Source: Mucilaginibacter sp.
GTDB lineage: Bacteria > Bacteroidota > Bacteroidia > Sphingobacteriales > Sphingobacteriaceae
Length of the DNA stretch: 64,000 nt
Reading direction: 5' to 3'
Assembly (NCBI GenBank): GCA_028287895.1
Contig: JAQBOV010000004.1
Location: 1 to 64,000, forward strand
Part shown: positions 1-10,500 of the stretch, one piece after another
Position numbering within the stretch: the first letter of the stretch is position 1
How the letters are laid out: each line of letters opens with the position of its first letter
Translations under genes and position numbers: made by a program
The notes under the pieces: model-generated
The model's input: the letters and a program-made list of their open reading frames with translations, nothing else
Database searches by the model: none
Told to the model about the DNA's origin: nothing

Positions 1-2800
1 CCGGCAGCAGGTCGGCTACATTGGCCTGCCAGTTGAGCTGCGCGGAAGTGGCTTGTTTGACGATCAGTCCCGAGCTGTTGGTTACCAGGATCTCATATGA
101 GGTATTCCCGGTTGATTTGCCCGTTACTTCTAAATGAATCACACTAACGGCCGGGTTAGGATAGACATGTATCTTGTCGGCCTTGCCATTATCGGTCATG
201 GTTACTTCCACCACCCGAGAATAGGTAATGGTGTTATTAATATCTTCCTGTTTCAGCCGGTAGAGGTTCTGACCGTTAAGGGCGTTTTTATCCGTCAGGC
301 TGTAATTGCCTGCCCCTGTTGCGGCCAGGCCGCCGGCGACCGTAAAGGTATTTCCGCCGTCGGTGCTGCGCTCAACGGTAAAGTTGATATAGTTTTGTTC
401 ATACTTGGTTTTCCAGTTCAGTTCCACATGTGGAGAATGGGCTATTCTTTGGGCAGTAAAATCTAGTAACTGGTAGGCATAGGCCGGGTTGCGGCGAATC
501 GATAGTTCAAAGCGGCTGGCACCAAATGAGCTGGTGTCACTTTTTTGAATCGTGAAGCTGTAAGCGCCCGTATGGCGAATGTTGACTGAATCTTTTTTAT
601 AATGATCGATCAGATAAATGTCATACAGTGTATCGATATTGCGGATGCCCTCGATCTTCAGCGTATAAGTGCCATTGCTTTGTACATTGGTGTACAGGCG
701 GACCCTACTGCCCTTGGCATAAGAGGATAAATGGTTGACAGCCGCAAGTTTGCCATCGGACGACAGACTAGCTATGGCTACCGAGTTTCCGCTGAGATAC
801 GGCGCGTCGCCGGGCGCAAACAGATCGGACCAATCATCTCTGAAATAAATGCCGCAATAATCGTAGTGCAGGCTGTCCTGCTCCAACTTCATGTACAAAC
901 CGGTCAGCGAAGGTTCCTCTTTGGGTTTGCCCATCAATAACTGAGTGCCGGTCAGTTGGGTGGAAGGTGATTTTTGAGATTCTTTAAAAGTTACGCTTAC
1001 GCCGGCGCCGGTGGCCTGCACAATAAACCCCTGTCCGCTGACTGCGTAAGGCGGCGAGGGGCTTGAGCTGCCGGCGGGAGTGTATACAGCATAGGCTTGG
1101 CTCGGGCCAACGGGGCTTAAAGTGTAAATGGCATTGATGCCGGAATTGTCTGCTAACACCTGCGTCAAACTAATGGTTGACGCGTAAGGGTTTCCTAACA
1201 TATTAAATCCCGCACCTCCCTGAGGACTCGGACTGCTGTATGATAAATTGCCTGGACTTCCGCCCGCGGGAGGGTACCATAAATAGACTTTAAAGTCTCC
1301 CTGGTTCAGATAGCCGGAGGCGGTTAGCGTGGTATTGTCAGGAAGCATGGCAGTTGCGCCGGTGGTGCGGTTCAATGTTGATCCTATAAAATAAAGCAGA
1401 TAACCGTTGCCGACTGGAATAGGCACGCCTGGTTTGTAGACAACCGGGCCGGTGGCATTGCTTACCGTGGTCACCGTGTTGCCGGTAATCGAGGCGATGC
1501 CCACATGCTTTCCGGATACAAAATATGCATTACTCACCGGAATCCTTTCATCGTACAAATAAATGGTGGGATTGCCATTGGTCACGGTAAAACCCGTGCC
1601 GGGGCCGCCGGTGAAGGCGCCGTAATTGCCGTTGACCGTGGCACCTAAATAGCTTAAGCTGACTGCATTGGTAGCGCTCCAAATGGCCGAGCTCGCGTTT
1701 ACCGGGGAAGAGAGTAGCCGGTAGCCCCGGTAGGCCAGACTGCCTCCTGTTAAAAAGCGCTGAACGTACACCGGAGTGAGAATGCTACAGCCCTGCGGGA
1801 TTGGCGCAACTGCAGCCGATCCGTTGATATCCGAATAGAGCGTTAATCCATAGGTGTTGGCAAAAGAGAGCGTGGCGTTGTTGGCCAGCGTCAATGTACC
1901 TGTGCTTGCTACGGCGAACCCCGAAGAGGCGCCGCCGCCAGTTTTAAAAAGGTAGTTTGTCTTGTTTTGAAACGTAACGTTTTTGAATACTAAAGTCGTA
2001 TTTGGTGTCATGAGGATTTTATTCTGACCACCGATAGGCGCGCTGAATGTCACCATTCCGGTACCAAAGTTAATGCTCCCCGCGTTTACGGTGAATGGAC
2101 CGGAAAGCGTCGCCTGGCCTGTTCCGAAATTGGTAATGCCACCACTGCTAATGAACTCACCTGTAATGGATACTGTTCCTGAACCGAAGTTGGCGGTGCC
2201 GCTGTTATCGAAGGTGCTGCTAAAAACCAAGGATCCGGTGCCGGTTTCATTTACGGTTCCTGAATTGGTAACCGCACCTGTGGTTAGGGTTCCACTGCCG
2301 GATTGTATCAATGTGCCTGCGTTGATAACTGAACCAGAGACAGAGAAAAAATTTGAGCCGCTTATGTTAAATATGGACCCAGCTACTGAGGAATAAGTAG
2401 AAGCGGTCAATGCCCCATTGTTTATGAGGTTTACTTGACTATTGTTGTTTACAGTTAAAGCGCCGGTAATCGTAAGCGTGAATGTGGGATTTATAGTTAG
2501 TGAGACAGGGCCGTTATTGCTCCCAAAAGTTAACGAAGCAACGGAATTCGGTAACGTCGAAGATATGAGGGGCATATTGGTAATCGAAGATGAGGATACA
2601 CCAATTTGTACGATGTCGTTTGTTCCCGACTGACCAGGATAACTAGTCGCTACACTACTGCCGACGAACCAATTTGTTTTATCGGTCCAGGCAGTACTTG
2701 TTGCTCCTGTCCAATCATAAGTTGTAGCGGCGTAAGATGGAATAGTAACTAAAAAAAATAAACTATAAACCATCAATATCTTTAACCAGGTCTTTTCCAT
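1..2800 (-). CDS. T9SS-sorted cell-surface protein, 3' end outside the window
   Basis: The frame is open from an ATG at 2800 to the left edge (about 933 codons) with no stop, so the gene is partial only because the window ends. The protein begins MEKTWLKILMVYSLFFL, a signal peptide ending near SYA, followed by TTYDWTGATSTAW, a start common in Bacteroidota surface proteins. A long Gly/Ser/Thr/Asn-rich region of short beta-strand repeats follows. The visible C-terminal part, with VYPNPAVSVIHLEV and NWQANVADLLPG, is most of a T9SS type A sorting domain. The neighbour at 4076-7186 has the same architecture and many matching phrases (GLYMKLEQDS, CGIYFR, KIEGIRNIDTLYY/DTLYD), so the two are tandem paralogues. 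The substrate or ligand cannot be told from sequence; adhesion or a surface enzyme scaffold is possible. Confidence 0.88.
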   Translation of the reverse strand, partial: MEKTWLKILMVYSLFFLVTIPSYAATTYDWTGATSTAWTDKTNWFVGSSVATSYPGQSGTNDIVQIGVSSSSITNMPLISSTLPNSVASLTFGSNNGPVSLTINPTFTLTITGALTVNNNSQVNLINNGALTASTYSSVAGSIFNISGSNFFSVSGSVINAGTLIQSGSGTLTTGAVTNSGTVNETGTGSLVFSSTFDNSGTANFGSGTVSITGEFISSGGITNFGTGQATLSGPFTVNAGSINFGTGMVTFSAPIGGQNKILMTPNTTLVFKNVTFQNKTNYLFKTGGGASSGFAVASTGTLTLANNATLSFANTYGLTLYSDINGSAAVAPIPQGCSILTPVYVQRFLTGGSLAYRGYRLLSSPVNASSAIWSATNAVSLSYLGATVNGNYGAFTGGPGTGFTVTNGNPTIYLYDERIPVSNAYFVSGKHVGIASITGNTVTTVSNATGPVVYKPGVPIPVGNGYLLYFIGSTLNRTTGATAMLPDNTTLTASGYLNQGDFKVYLWYPPAGGSPGNLSYSSPSPQGGAGFNMLGNPYASTISLTQVLADNSGINAIYTLSPVGPSQAYAVYTPAGSSSPSPPYAVSGQGFIVQATGAGVSVTFKESQKSPSTQLTGTQLLMGKPKEEPSLTGLYMKLEQDSLHYDYCGIYFRDDWSDLFAPGDAPYLSGNSVAIASLSSDGKLAAVNHLSSYAKGSRVRLYTNVQSNGTYTLKIEGIRNIDTLYDIYLIDHYKKDSVNIRHTGAYSFTIQKSDTSSFGASRFELSIRRNPAYAYQLLDFTAQRIAHSPHVELNWKTKYEQNYINFTVERSTDGGNTFTVAGGLAATGAGNYSLTDKNALNGQNLYRLKQEDINNTITYSRVVEVTMTDNGKADKIHVYPNPAVSVIHLEVTGKSTGNTSYEILVTNSSGLIVKQATSAQLNWQANVADLLP

Positions 2801-3800
2801 AGTAATAAGTATTAGGGTTGAACCGTTTGTGATTATTAAGCACAGACAGTCTCCTCATGCAAGAATGATGCTGCAAATTGAAAATGAGATCGTTGGCTGG
2901 TAAAAAGCTGCTATTTAATTGAAAGCATTTTAATTAATATGTTAATTAAATGAATTGCCTTATAGTATAATATTAAAAATCTATTGATGTGCAGAATGCC
3001 CCCAATGTTCCCCAGAATGTGTAATTATTCCCACATTGCTTTTTAACAGTAAAGTTCATATTATCAGCCAGTACCGTATTCTTAATTGCCTGGACCACAA
3101 TCGGTCTAAAGGCATTCGTTATTGTTTTATTGGTTAAATCTGATTATAACTAATTTTAAATAAGTGATAATAATACTATCAGGAAGGATTCCTAAAGCCG
3201 GGAGTCTGATTTGGCCGAGTGGTTGGGAAGTTAAACAGGATTAAAGGCTTGGGGTTGGAAGGTCTGATCAGATTTCACTATAAAAAAACACAAAAACGCA
3301 TCTATATTTACCCTTTTACCGAACGCTTTGGTCGGCGGCTGGATCAGCCATCATCTTAAGAATCCGGAGTGATTTTCAGAAGTCAGGAATAAGTTTCTGT
3401 AGCTTTCCCAAATTCTGCTTGATCGTTTTAATAATTAAGTTAACTCTTTAAACCGGTCCCTGCTTTGATCATTTTATTATTAAGGGCTACTGCAGCATAT
3501 AGAACAGGAGCCTAATCGTAGCCCGGGCAAAGGCTGAAGATAGATTGTTTTGTCTGTTTTGCGGGAAAGGTGATTAACCGGGTCCGGGTAAAAGGAAATT
3601 CCGTTGTCAGATGCGTACACGCTTTTTTCGATTGACACTAAGAGAATGGAATGTTCCGTCAAAAGAAAAGCAGCAGCTTCCGATCAGTGTCTTTTTGACT
3701 GGTTGATTAAAGTAAAATGGCTTGTATCAGGCATAGAATAGGGTACAGAAGAACTTTCCTCTGGCTTTAGAAAAGCTGATACTATGGAAAATAGCGTGTA
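2801..3800. other. 1-kb gap with no convincing gene
   Basis: I see no credible coding frame here. The only short open frame (complement of 3480-3662) has no family features. The gap must hold the promoter of the leftward surface-protein gene. It also holds an AT-only palindrome at 2929-2950 and a weak dyad (AATGTG near 3015, CACATT near 3032). Confidence 0.6.
2929..2950. repeat. perfect AT palindrome upstream of surface-protein gene
   Basis: TTTAATTAA at 2929-2937 and TTAATTAAA at 2942-2950 form a perfect 9-bp dyad around a 4-nt loop. It lies about 130 bp upstream of the start codon at 2800, where a regulator could bind. Function is inferred only from position. Confidence 0.4.
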
Positions 3801-4049
3801 TTAGGACTGTGCCGATTTTGTTTTATGAGATAATTGATAGATCACAGCGGCCAGTGCAGCCAGTACCAGCAGCCATACCCAGCTATCGATCGGGCAGTTA
3901 GTATTAAAAGGATCTCCATCATTACATGGCAGCGGGCCTGGATCTGTGGCCTGGGCAAATAAAAGATGATGCGGAATAAGTAAAGCAATAGTTAGAATAA
4001 ACCGAATATTTACTTTAACCATCTTCATTTTCAATTTCTCCTTGCTCAT
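3801..4049 (-). CDS. small secreted/membrane protein with PID motif and C-terminal membrane segment
   Basis: This 82-residue protein has an N-terminal hydrophobic signal (IRFILTIALLIPHHLLFAQA), a short acidic and cysteine-containing ectodomain (PLPCNDGDPFNTNCPID), one membrane helix (SWVWLLVLAALAAVIYQL) and a basic tail. A short Pro/Asp-rich stretch, then PID, then one helix recurs in small Bacteroidota proteins that often sit beside T9SS cargo genes; their function is unknown. The start is uncertain because internal Met codons at residues 8 and 10 are also possible. It lies only 26 bp downstream of the large T9SS gene at 4076-7186, so the two are probably co-transcribed. Confidence 0.7.
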   Translation of the reverse strand: MSKEKLKMKMVKVNIRFILTIALLIPHHLLFAQATDPGPLPCNDGDPFNTNCPIDSWVWLLVLAALAAVIYQLSHKTKSAQS

Positions 4050-4075
4050 TTCCGCTTTGATTTTTAAAGATAAGA

Positions 4076-7000
4076 CTATTTTTTGGAAAACTTATTTTCC
4101 CCGATAAAATTACCGGTTTTATCAAATACCTGAATGATATAGGCTCCGGGTAGCAATTGATCTACCTGATGGGACCAGGCGTTGCCATTTACCGATTTGG
4201 ATTGTACCAGATTCCCGTTGGCGCCGTATATATATGCTTTATAAAAGGGGGAAGGTGTAACAATTTCCAGATGCACCTGGATGGTGGAACTGGCCGGATT
4301 AGGGTAAACAATGATGTTTTTGTTTGCTCCGGATAAGTTGTCAGCAATGCTTACTAATTGTGAGTAAGATATTTTAGCATCCGGATCCTGCTGTTGTAAG
4401 CGGTAAACATTGCCATAGCCGGTAAAAGAATTAGCGTCTGTGTAGCTGTAATTGCCGCTGCCGTCGCTTTTTAGGCTGCCTATCTGATTAAACTGGCCTA
4501 CGTCCACACCCTGCTTTTGAAGAACAAAATTAGTAAAGGTGCCTTCATTACTGGTTTTCCAGGTAATTTTAATTTTATCGCCCGTCCTTTGGCCGGTAAA
4601 GGACAGTAAGCTGTAGGGTGGTAATGGTCTGCGGCGGATAGCCAGCACAAAGCGGTTATTGCCGTAGGTAGCCGTGTCGCTTTTAACGATATTAAAGGCG
4701 TATGAGCCCTGGGAGCGGACGTTGAGGGAGTCATTTTTGTAATGATCCACTAACCAGATATCATAATACAACGTATCAATATTGCGGATGCCCTCAATCT
4801 TTATGGCATAGGCTCCGTCTGTCGCGGCATTGGTGTAAAGCCTGATCCGGCTGCCTTTGGTATAATCGGGCATGTGGTTAACGGCCGCAGTAAAACCATC
4901 AGCGCTCAGACTGGCAATGTCAAGCGGGGCAGAGGAATTCAGGTCCACGGCATCTTCGGATTCAAACTTGTCCGACCAGTCATATCTGAAGTATATGCCG
5001 CAGTAGGTATAATGGGCGCTGTCCTGCTCTAGTTTCATATACAGGCCGGTAAGGGGCTGGGATTCGGGTGTTGGCCTGCCCATCAGCACGCCTGTCAATG
5101 CCTGCGAGGCAGCTTTTTCAGATTCATGAAAAATCAGGGTCTTGGCCACAGCTGTGGCATGAACAAGGAATCCGGAACCGCTGACAGCGTAGCCCAGGTT
5201 AGGGGCTGAACTGCCGTTTGCGGTATAGGCTGTATAGTACTGGCTGGGACCGGCGGCGCTTAACATATAAATCGAGTTAATACTGCCGCTGTTATCCGTT
5301 ATTACCTTACTCAGGTTAATGGTACAGGCATAAGGGTTTCCCACCATATTAAAGCCGGGGCCCGGCAGGGAGGCAGTATAGGACAATTGTCCTGTGGTCC
5401 CCCCCGTTGGGGCGTACCACAGGTTTACCTGCACGTTTTGCTGATTGAGGTAGCCAGAGGCGGTCAGGGTAGCATTATCAGGCGTTGTTGCGGTAGAACC
5501 GTCGGTGCGGGTATTGGGCCCGAGAAAGTAAAGAATATACCCATTGCCTACTGGAATGCTTTTACCCGTGCTGCCGTCAGAAAGATCCACCGTTGTTGCG
5601 GTGATCTTGTTCACGCCAATATGCTTGCCTGAAATATAGGTGACATTACTGATAGGTAACATTTCTTTATAGAAATAAACAGTGGGATTACTGTTAAATA
5701 TGTTGAACCCATTGCTCGTTCCACCCAGGCCGGCTGTAAAAGCTCCGTGATAAACAGTGGAACCAAGGGTAAAATTGGCATTCAGATAAGCTATGCTGAT
5801 GTAATTGGTCAGACTTGATGTGGTTGAGGTCAGATTTACCGGTGAAGAAAGAAAGCGGTAATCACGATAAGTGTTTGAATGGTTTCCGGTTAAATACCGC
5901 TGCACGTTCACCTGGCCGGATATCAGACAGCCCGAAGGAATCGTAGCTATCGCTGCTGAGCTGTTTGCATCGGATAATAAAGTAAAAATCTGGTTGCCTG
6001 AAGCGAGCTGGGCGCTGCTTCCCATCATGGTCAAAATACCCGTACTGGCAAGATTAAAACTTCCGCTTAACATGCTTTTGGTGCCTGAATTGCTAAAGTC
6101 GACATTATAAAAAGTGGTGCCGCTGCCGCCGCCGCCATACAGGCTTTGGGTGGTTCCGTTAAAATTAACCAGGGGCGCACTCAGTGAAACCGAATTACAG
6201 CCGCAGGCATCATTAGCCATGGTATTGGTGAAATCACCTGCAATGTTTAAGTTGCCGGATAAGGCCGTTTTTACGCCTGTACCGGAAAATTTAATACTGT
6301 AATAACTGATCGTATTGTTTAAGTTGGGTACCGAGGTATCGGTATAAACGCTTTGTGACCCTCCGCCCGAATATTCGACGGTAGCACCAGGGTTATTAAA
6401 AGTTACCGTATTGGTTACGTAGGGTGAAAAGGACGGTAATCCAGCAGCTCCGGTTAATTGAAGGGTGGCTGCCGGGCTGCCGGAAGCATTCCCCACGGAG
6501 AGATTGGCTGTAAGAAGCTTATTGGCGCTGGTCGAATTGGTTAAAATTGACTGTACTGAAGTAGTTGTTAAAGTACCTCCCGTTACATCTAATTCCGGAA
6601 CAAATCCCCTATGATTCGTATCACCCTGGTAAACATTCAAAAAAGCATTTCCGGTTATATTCAGATGATTAAGAGAACTGATAAAAGCAAAAGAGTTATT
6701 GTTTCCGGGGTTTGAAGTGGAGAAACCATCGTCGTATCCGATATTCAAATTTCCGGTAACAATCAAAGTACCGGTACCTGACAAAGTAAATGTATAGGCA
6801 CTCACGGTGCCGTTACCCGCTACAGCAGAAGTGTTATTAATATCGCCGTTGACGGTAAATGTGGTATTAACTACCAGGGAGACATTCGTATATATTTCTG
6901 TTCCCCACACGATACTGCCAACTGAAGTGGCCCCGCCAGGGGAAATTACAGGAAAATTTGAACTATTTGTGAAAGCTACTACACCCACTTTCGCCTGGTC

Positions 7001-7186
7001 GGCAGGGCCTGGGTAGGTCGCTGCCGGTTTAGTGGTCACTCCGCCGGTGGTAGACTGCCAGTTAGCCGGGTTGCTCCAGTCTGTACTGACTGCCCCGGTC
7101 CAGTCATAGATTGTTTGGGCTGATACCTCTGCCGCACAAAAAATGAAACAAATAAGTATTAAGAGTTTTTGTAAAAAAATTCTCAT
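4076..7186 (-). CDS. T9SS type A sorted cell-surface protein
   Basis: This 1036-residue protein has a signal peptide (MRIFLQKLLILICFIFCAAE...SAQ), then TIYDWTGAVSTDWSNPANWQ, the start typical of Bacteroidota autotransporter-like surface proteins. About 600 residues of Gly/Ser/Asn-rich beta repeats follow. The C-terminus (IVYPNPASSTIQVHLEI ... GAYIIQVFDKTGNFIGENKFSKK) is a complete type A T9SS sorting domain, which predicts export through T9SS and surface attachment or release. It is a tandem paralogue of the partial gene at the left edge and is followed by the small 82-residue gene. No catalytic motif is visible, so the molecular role is open. Confidence 0.9.
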   Translation of the reverse strand: MRIFLQKLLILICFIFCAAEVSAQTIYDWTGAVSTDWSNPANWQSTTGGVTTKPAATYPGPADQAKVGVVAFTNSSNFPVISPGGATSVGSIVWGTEIYTNVSLVVNTTFTVNGDINNTSAVAGNGTVSAYTFTLSGTGTLIVTGNLNIGYDDGFSTSNPGNNNSFAFISSLNHLNITGNAFLNVYQGDTNHRGFVPELDVTGGTLTTTSVQSILTNSTSANKLLTANLSVGNASGSPAATLQLTGAAGLPSFSPYVTNTVTFNNPGATVEYSGGGSQSVYTDTSVPNLNNTISYYSIKFSGTGVKTALSGNLNIAGDFTNTMANDACGCNSVSLSAPLVNFNGTTQSLYGGGGSGTTFYNVDFSNSGTKSMLSGSFNLASTGILTMMGSSAQLASGNQIFTLLSDANSSAAIATIPSGCLISGQVNVQRYLTGNHSNTYRDYRFLSSPVNLTSTTSSLTNYISIAYLNANFTLGSTVYHGAFTAGLGGTSNGFNIFNSNPTVYFYKEMLPISNVTYISGKHIGVNKITATTVDLSDGSTGKSIPVGNGYILYFLGPNTRTDGSTATTPDNATLTASGYLNQQNVQVNLWYAPTGGTTGQLSYTASLPGPGFNMVGNPYACTINLSKVITDNSGSINSIYMLSAAGPSQYYTAYTANGSSAPNLGYAVSGSGFLVHATAVAKTLIFHESEKAASQALTGVLMGRPTPESQPLTGLYMKLEQDSAHYTYCGIYFRYDWSDKFESEDAVDLNSSAPLDIASLSADGFTAAVNHMPDYTKGSRIRLYTNAATDGAYAIKIEGIRNIDTLYYDIWLVDHYKNDSLNVRSQGSYAFNIVKSDTATYGNNRFVLAIRRRPLPPYSLLSFTGQRTGDKIKITWKTSNEGTFTNFVLQKQGVDVGQFNQIGSLKSDGSGNYSYTDANSFTGYGNVYRLQQQDPDAKISYSQLVSIADNLSGANKNIIVYPNPASSTIQVHLEIVTPSPFYKAYIYGANGNLVQSKSVNGNAWSHQVDQLLPGAYIIQVFDKTGNFIGENKFSKK

Positions 7187-7561
7187 AAATAATTACTTTA
7201 ATTGCGATAACTTTTCTCCAGGGGAGAAATAAACATCAGTTCCGGCATAACCCATCGGGTTATTTGTACGTAATAGTTGCAGAAAAGTTACCATAGATTT
7301 CCATTATCAATAAGTTGTTGATTTCGAAATGGCTGTGAATTTTATTTGATTTAGTTTTGCGGCGCGCCGGGCGGAGAAATCAATCATTATAGAAATGTTA
7401 GCGCGATCTCTTTCATACCGGCTGGTAATTAAGCGGTTTGAATAATTTACGTGCTTTTGCTGCTTGTTATAAGAATTATAATTGATCACCAAAAAATAAA
7501 AGGACTGCTAAAAATGCATTCACAAATTGACCACACCCTCAATTTGTGTAATTTTCGCCTT
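7187..7561. other. divergent promoter region with two palindromes
   Basis: This gap lies between two divergent exported-protein genes. ATAACCC (7247-7253) and GGGTTAT (7257-7263) form a perfect 7-bp dyad with a 3-nt loop. TTTCTCC and GGAGAAA near 7213-7228 form another. Both are close to the start of the leftward gene and could be operators or 5'-leader hairpins. No gene is seen. Confidence 0.55.
7526..7556 (+). promoter_or_regulatory. candidate Bacteroidota promoter for the S8 protease gene
   Basis: ATTG at 7526-7529, a 19-nt spacer, then TAATTTTC at 7549-7556 resemble the TTG/TAnnTTTG promoter, with C in place of the last G. Transcription would start almost at the chosen ATG (7562), implying a nearly leaderless mRNA, so the call is tentative. 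Confidence 0.35.
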
Positions 7562-10500
7562 ATGAAACAACGCTATACGGCACTTATCACCTTTTTTCTA
7601 GTAATCTTTGCCGTACGGGTATTTGCCCAGCAGCCTTTGGTTTCTGCCGCTAATAAAAAGGAACTCGTTAATCTGACTGCCAGATCAAATGCTTTATATG
7701 TTAAAGGGAGGCAGCAGGCCCTTTCTCTTGCGCAAAGCCGCGGCTGGGTACTCAGGCGGAAAACAAAAAACGGCGGCATCCTAGCCTTGCAGGGTACAAA
7801 TAAACGCGGATTCCCTATCTATTTTGTTACGGATGATAATATCATTTCTGCCGCAACTACCAATACCAATACCGTGCAGCCGGGCGGCTCACTGGGACTG
7901 AACTTATCCGGATCGAGCGCATTGTTAAATAATAAGTTAGCTGTATGGGACGGGGGAGCGGTTTACAAAGGACACCAGGAATTTGCGGGTAAAACCATCA
8001 CGATCGGGGATGCTTCTACCATAATTGACCATGCCACGCACGTAAGTGGTACCATGCTTGCAAAAGGTGTATACCCGCCCGCTAAGGGAATGGCTTTTGA
8101 TGCGACTACCCTGCTGTCCTACGATTTTAACAATGACATTGCCGAAATGAGTGCGGCCGCACCCGGCCTGCTGCTTTCCAATCATTCTTATGGCGAACTG
8201 GGAGGATGGGTTTTTGATGACAGTTTCAACAGGTGGGAGTGGTACGGTATTCCGGGCGATACCGTGGATTATACCTTTGGATTTTATGGGGATCATACCC
8301 AGTCATTCGACAAGATAGCCTACAACGCGCCTTATTATCTGATTGTCGAAGCTGCCGGCAACGCCCATGCCAGCACCGGGCCCGCAGTTGGCCAGGACTA
8401 CTATGGCTATAAAAGCGCCAGTGATCAAACCTGGGTGGATAAAGGCCCCAGGCCGGCCGGCATTAGCAGTAATGATGGCTATGATTGTATCAGCAGTACT
8501 GCTAATGCAAAAAACATAATAACCGTGGGCGCCGTAAACCCGCTGCCTTACGGGCCAACCAGCGCACAGGGTATTACCAGCGCTTATTTCAGCAGTTGGG
8601 GACCAACCGATGATGGCCGTATAAAGCCCGACCTGGCCGGCAATGGATTAAACGTATTATCTACAGGCAGTAGCAGCACTACAAGTTATATAACCTTGTC
8701 GGGCACTTCTCAGGCAGCCCCGAACATTACCGGCTCACTATACCTGTTACAGGAATATTATGCGGGAAAAAATTCGGGCACCTTTATGAGGGCGGCAACA
8801 CTAAAAGGGCTGGCCTGTCATACCGCATTTGATGCAGGCAATGCCGGCCCCGATTATGTATATGGCTGGGGCTTACTGGATATGAAAAGCGCCGCCCAGG
8901 CTATTACCGATAACGGCACAAAAAGTTTGTTGAAAGAAAGTGTGCTTTCGCAAGGGGCAACACAAACTTTGAGCGTGGTTGCTTCGGGTAACGGGGCTCT
9001 TAGGGCAACTATATCATGGACGGACCCTGAAGGCGCAATAACCACGGACGGTGTGATCAATGACCGCACCCCAAAATTGGTGAACGACCTGGACGTCCGG
9101 GTCAGCGATACTGCCGGAACTTATCAGCCCTGGGTATTGGACCCTAGTAATCCATCCGCAGCCGCAACAACAGGCGATAACATAAGGGATAACGTTGAGC
9201 AGGTATATATAGCCGGGGCTATTCCCGGCAGGGCCTATACTATAAAAGTTTCGCATAAGGGGACTTTAAAATCGGGTTCGCAGGCCTATTCACTTATTGT
9301 TACCGGTATTGGCGGCACTGCTTATTGCGCCTCAGGGCCGCTATCCAGCGCTGACTCACGCATTGATAAGCTGAGCTTGTCAAATTTGAATAACACGCCA
9401 CCGGCAGGCTGCAGCACTTATTCAGATTATACCAACTTAACCGTGCAGCTGGAACAAAACAAGACTTATCCCTTAAGTCTTACGCTGGGAACCTGCGGAG
9501 CCAACTTTGATAAAATAGCCCGGGTGTTTATTGATTGGAACGGGAACGGAGTGTTTGATGCAAATGAATTAGTAACAACTACGGATATCGTCAGTGCCAC
9601 TGGTAGCTATACCTCCAATATAACCGTTCCTGCATCTGTTATCCCTGGTAATTTTAGTTTGATGCGCGTAGTAATGACCGAGACTTCGGACTCGTCGGCA
9701 GTAAAAGCCTGCGGCAGTTATGCCAAGGGCGAAACGCAGGATTACCGCGTACAATTTTTACCAACCAGTATTGATGCAGGAGTAATTGCTATAGTTAATC
9801 CGTCCGCTGGGGGCAATTGCACCGGTACGACCCCGGTTACGGTAACGCTCAAAAATTTCGGGAGCGCTGCCATAAGCGCAATACCCGTTAAAGTGACCAT
9901 TGCAGCCCCGGATGGCACTGTGACCACGTTTAGCCAAAACTACCCGGGTACGCTTGCTCCATCCGCCCAGGATGATTTTACATTTACTAATGCATTTAAT
10001 ATCACTGCCGGGTCAACTTATACCATAACCGCCTCAACCAACCTGCCCGGCGATCTTGTTGCCGGCAATGACCAGGTAACAAAAACTGTTGCCATTGATA
10101 ACCCGCCTATGGCCACCAGTCTGACTGCTAACTATTGTAATGCAAGTAATTCGTATTTATTGTCCGGCATGGGCGATGGAGAACTGTTATGGTATACAGG
10201 CATTACGGATGCGGTGCCGTTTGCATTCGGTTCGCCCACGGTAACAACACAGGCGCCCGGCAATAATACTTACTACGCTGGTTTAAATGATTTTAGCGGT
10301 ACCGTTGGCCCGCCCACCAAGAACGTCTTTACCGCGGGCGGGTATAACCAGTTTACCCCCGCAGTAAATGTATTTACGCGCATACCCCTGATCATTGAAA
10401 GCGCCCGGCTGTATATCGGTAATCCGGGCAAAATAACATTCAATGTGTCTGATTCGAGTGGCGAAATAGTATCGTCTGCAACAATTAATGCCCTGGCAAC

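Noticed and set aside
3190..3275. tRNA-like stretch with GGCCGAGTGGTT, as in the D-arm of class II tRNAs
   Set aside because: No T-arm consensus, no matching acceptor stem and no CCA end; the similarity is one short word.
3480..3662. Open frame of 60 codons on the minus strand
   Set aside because: No family features, no signal peptide, in a promoter-type gap; length expected by chance.
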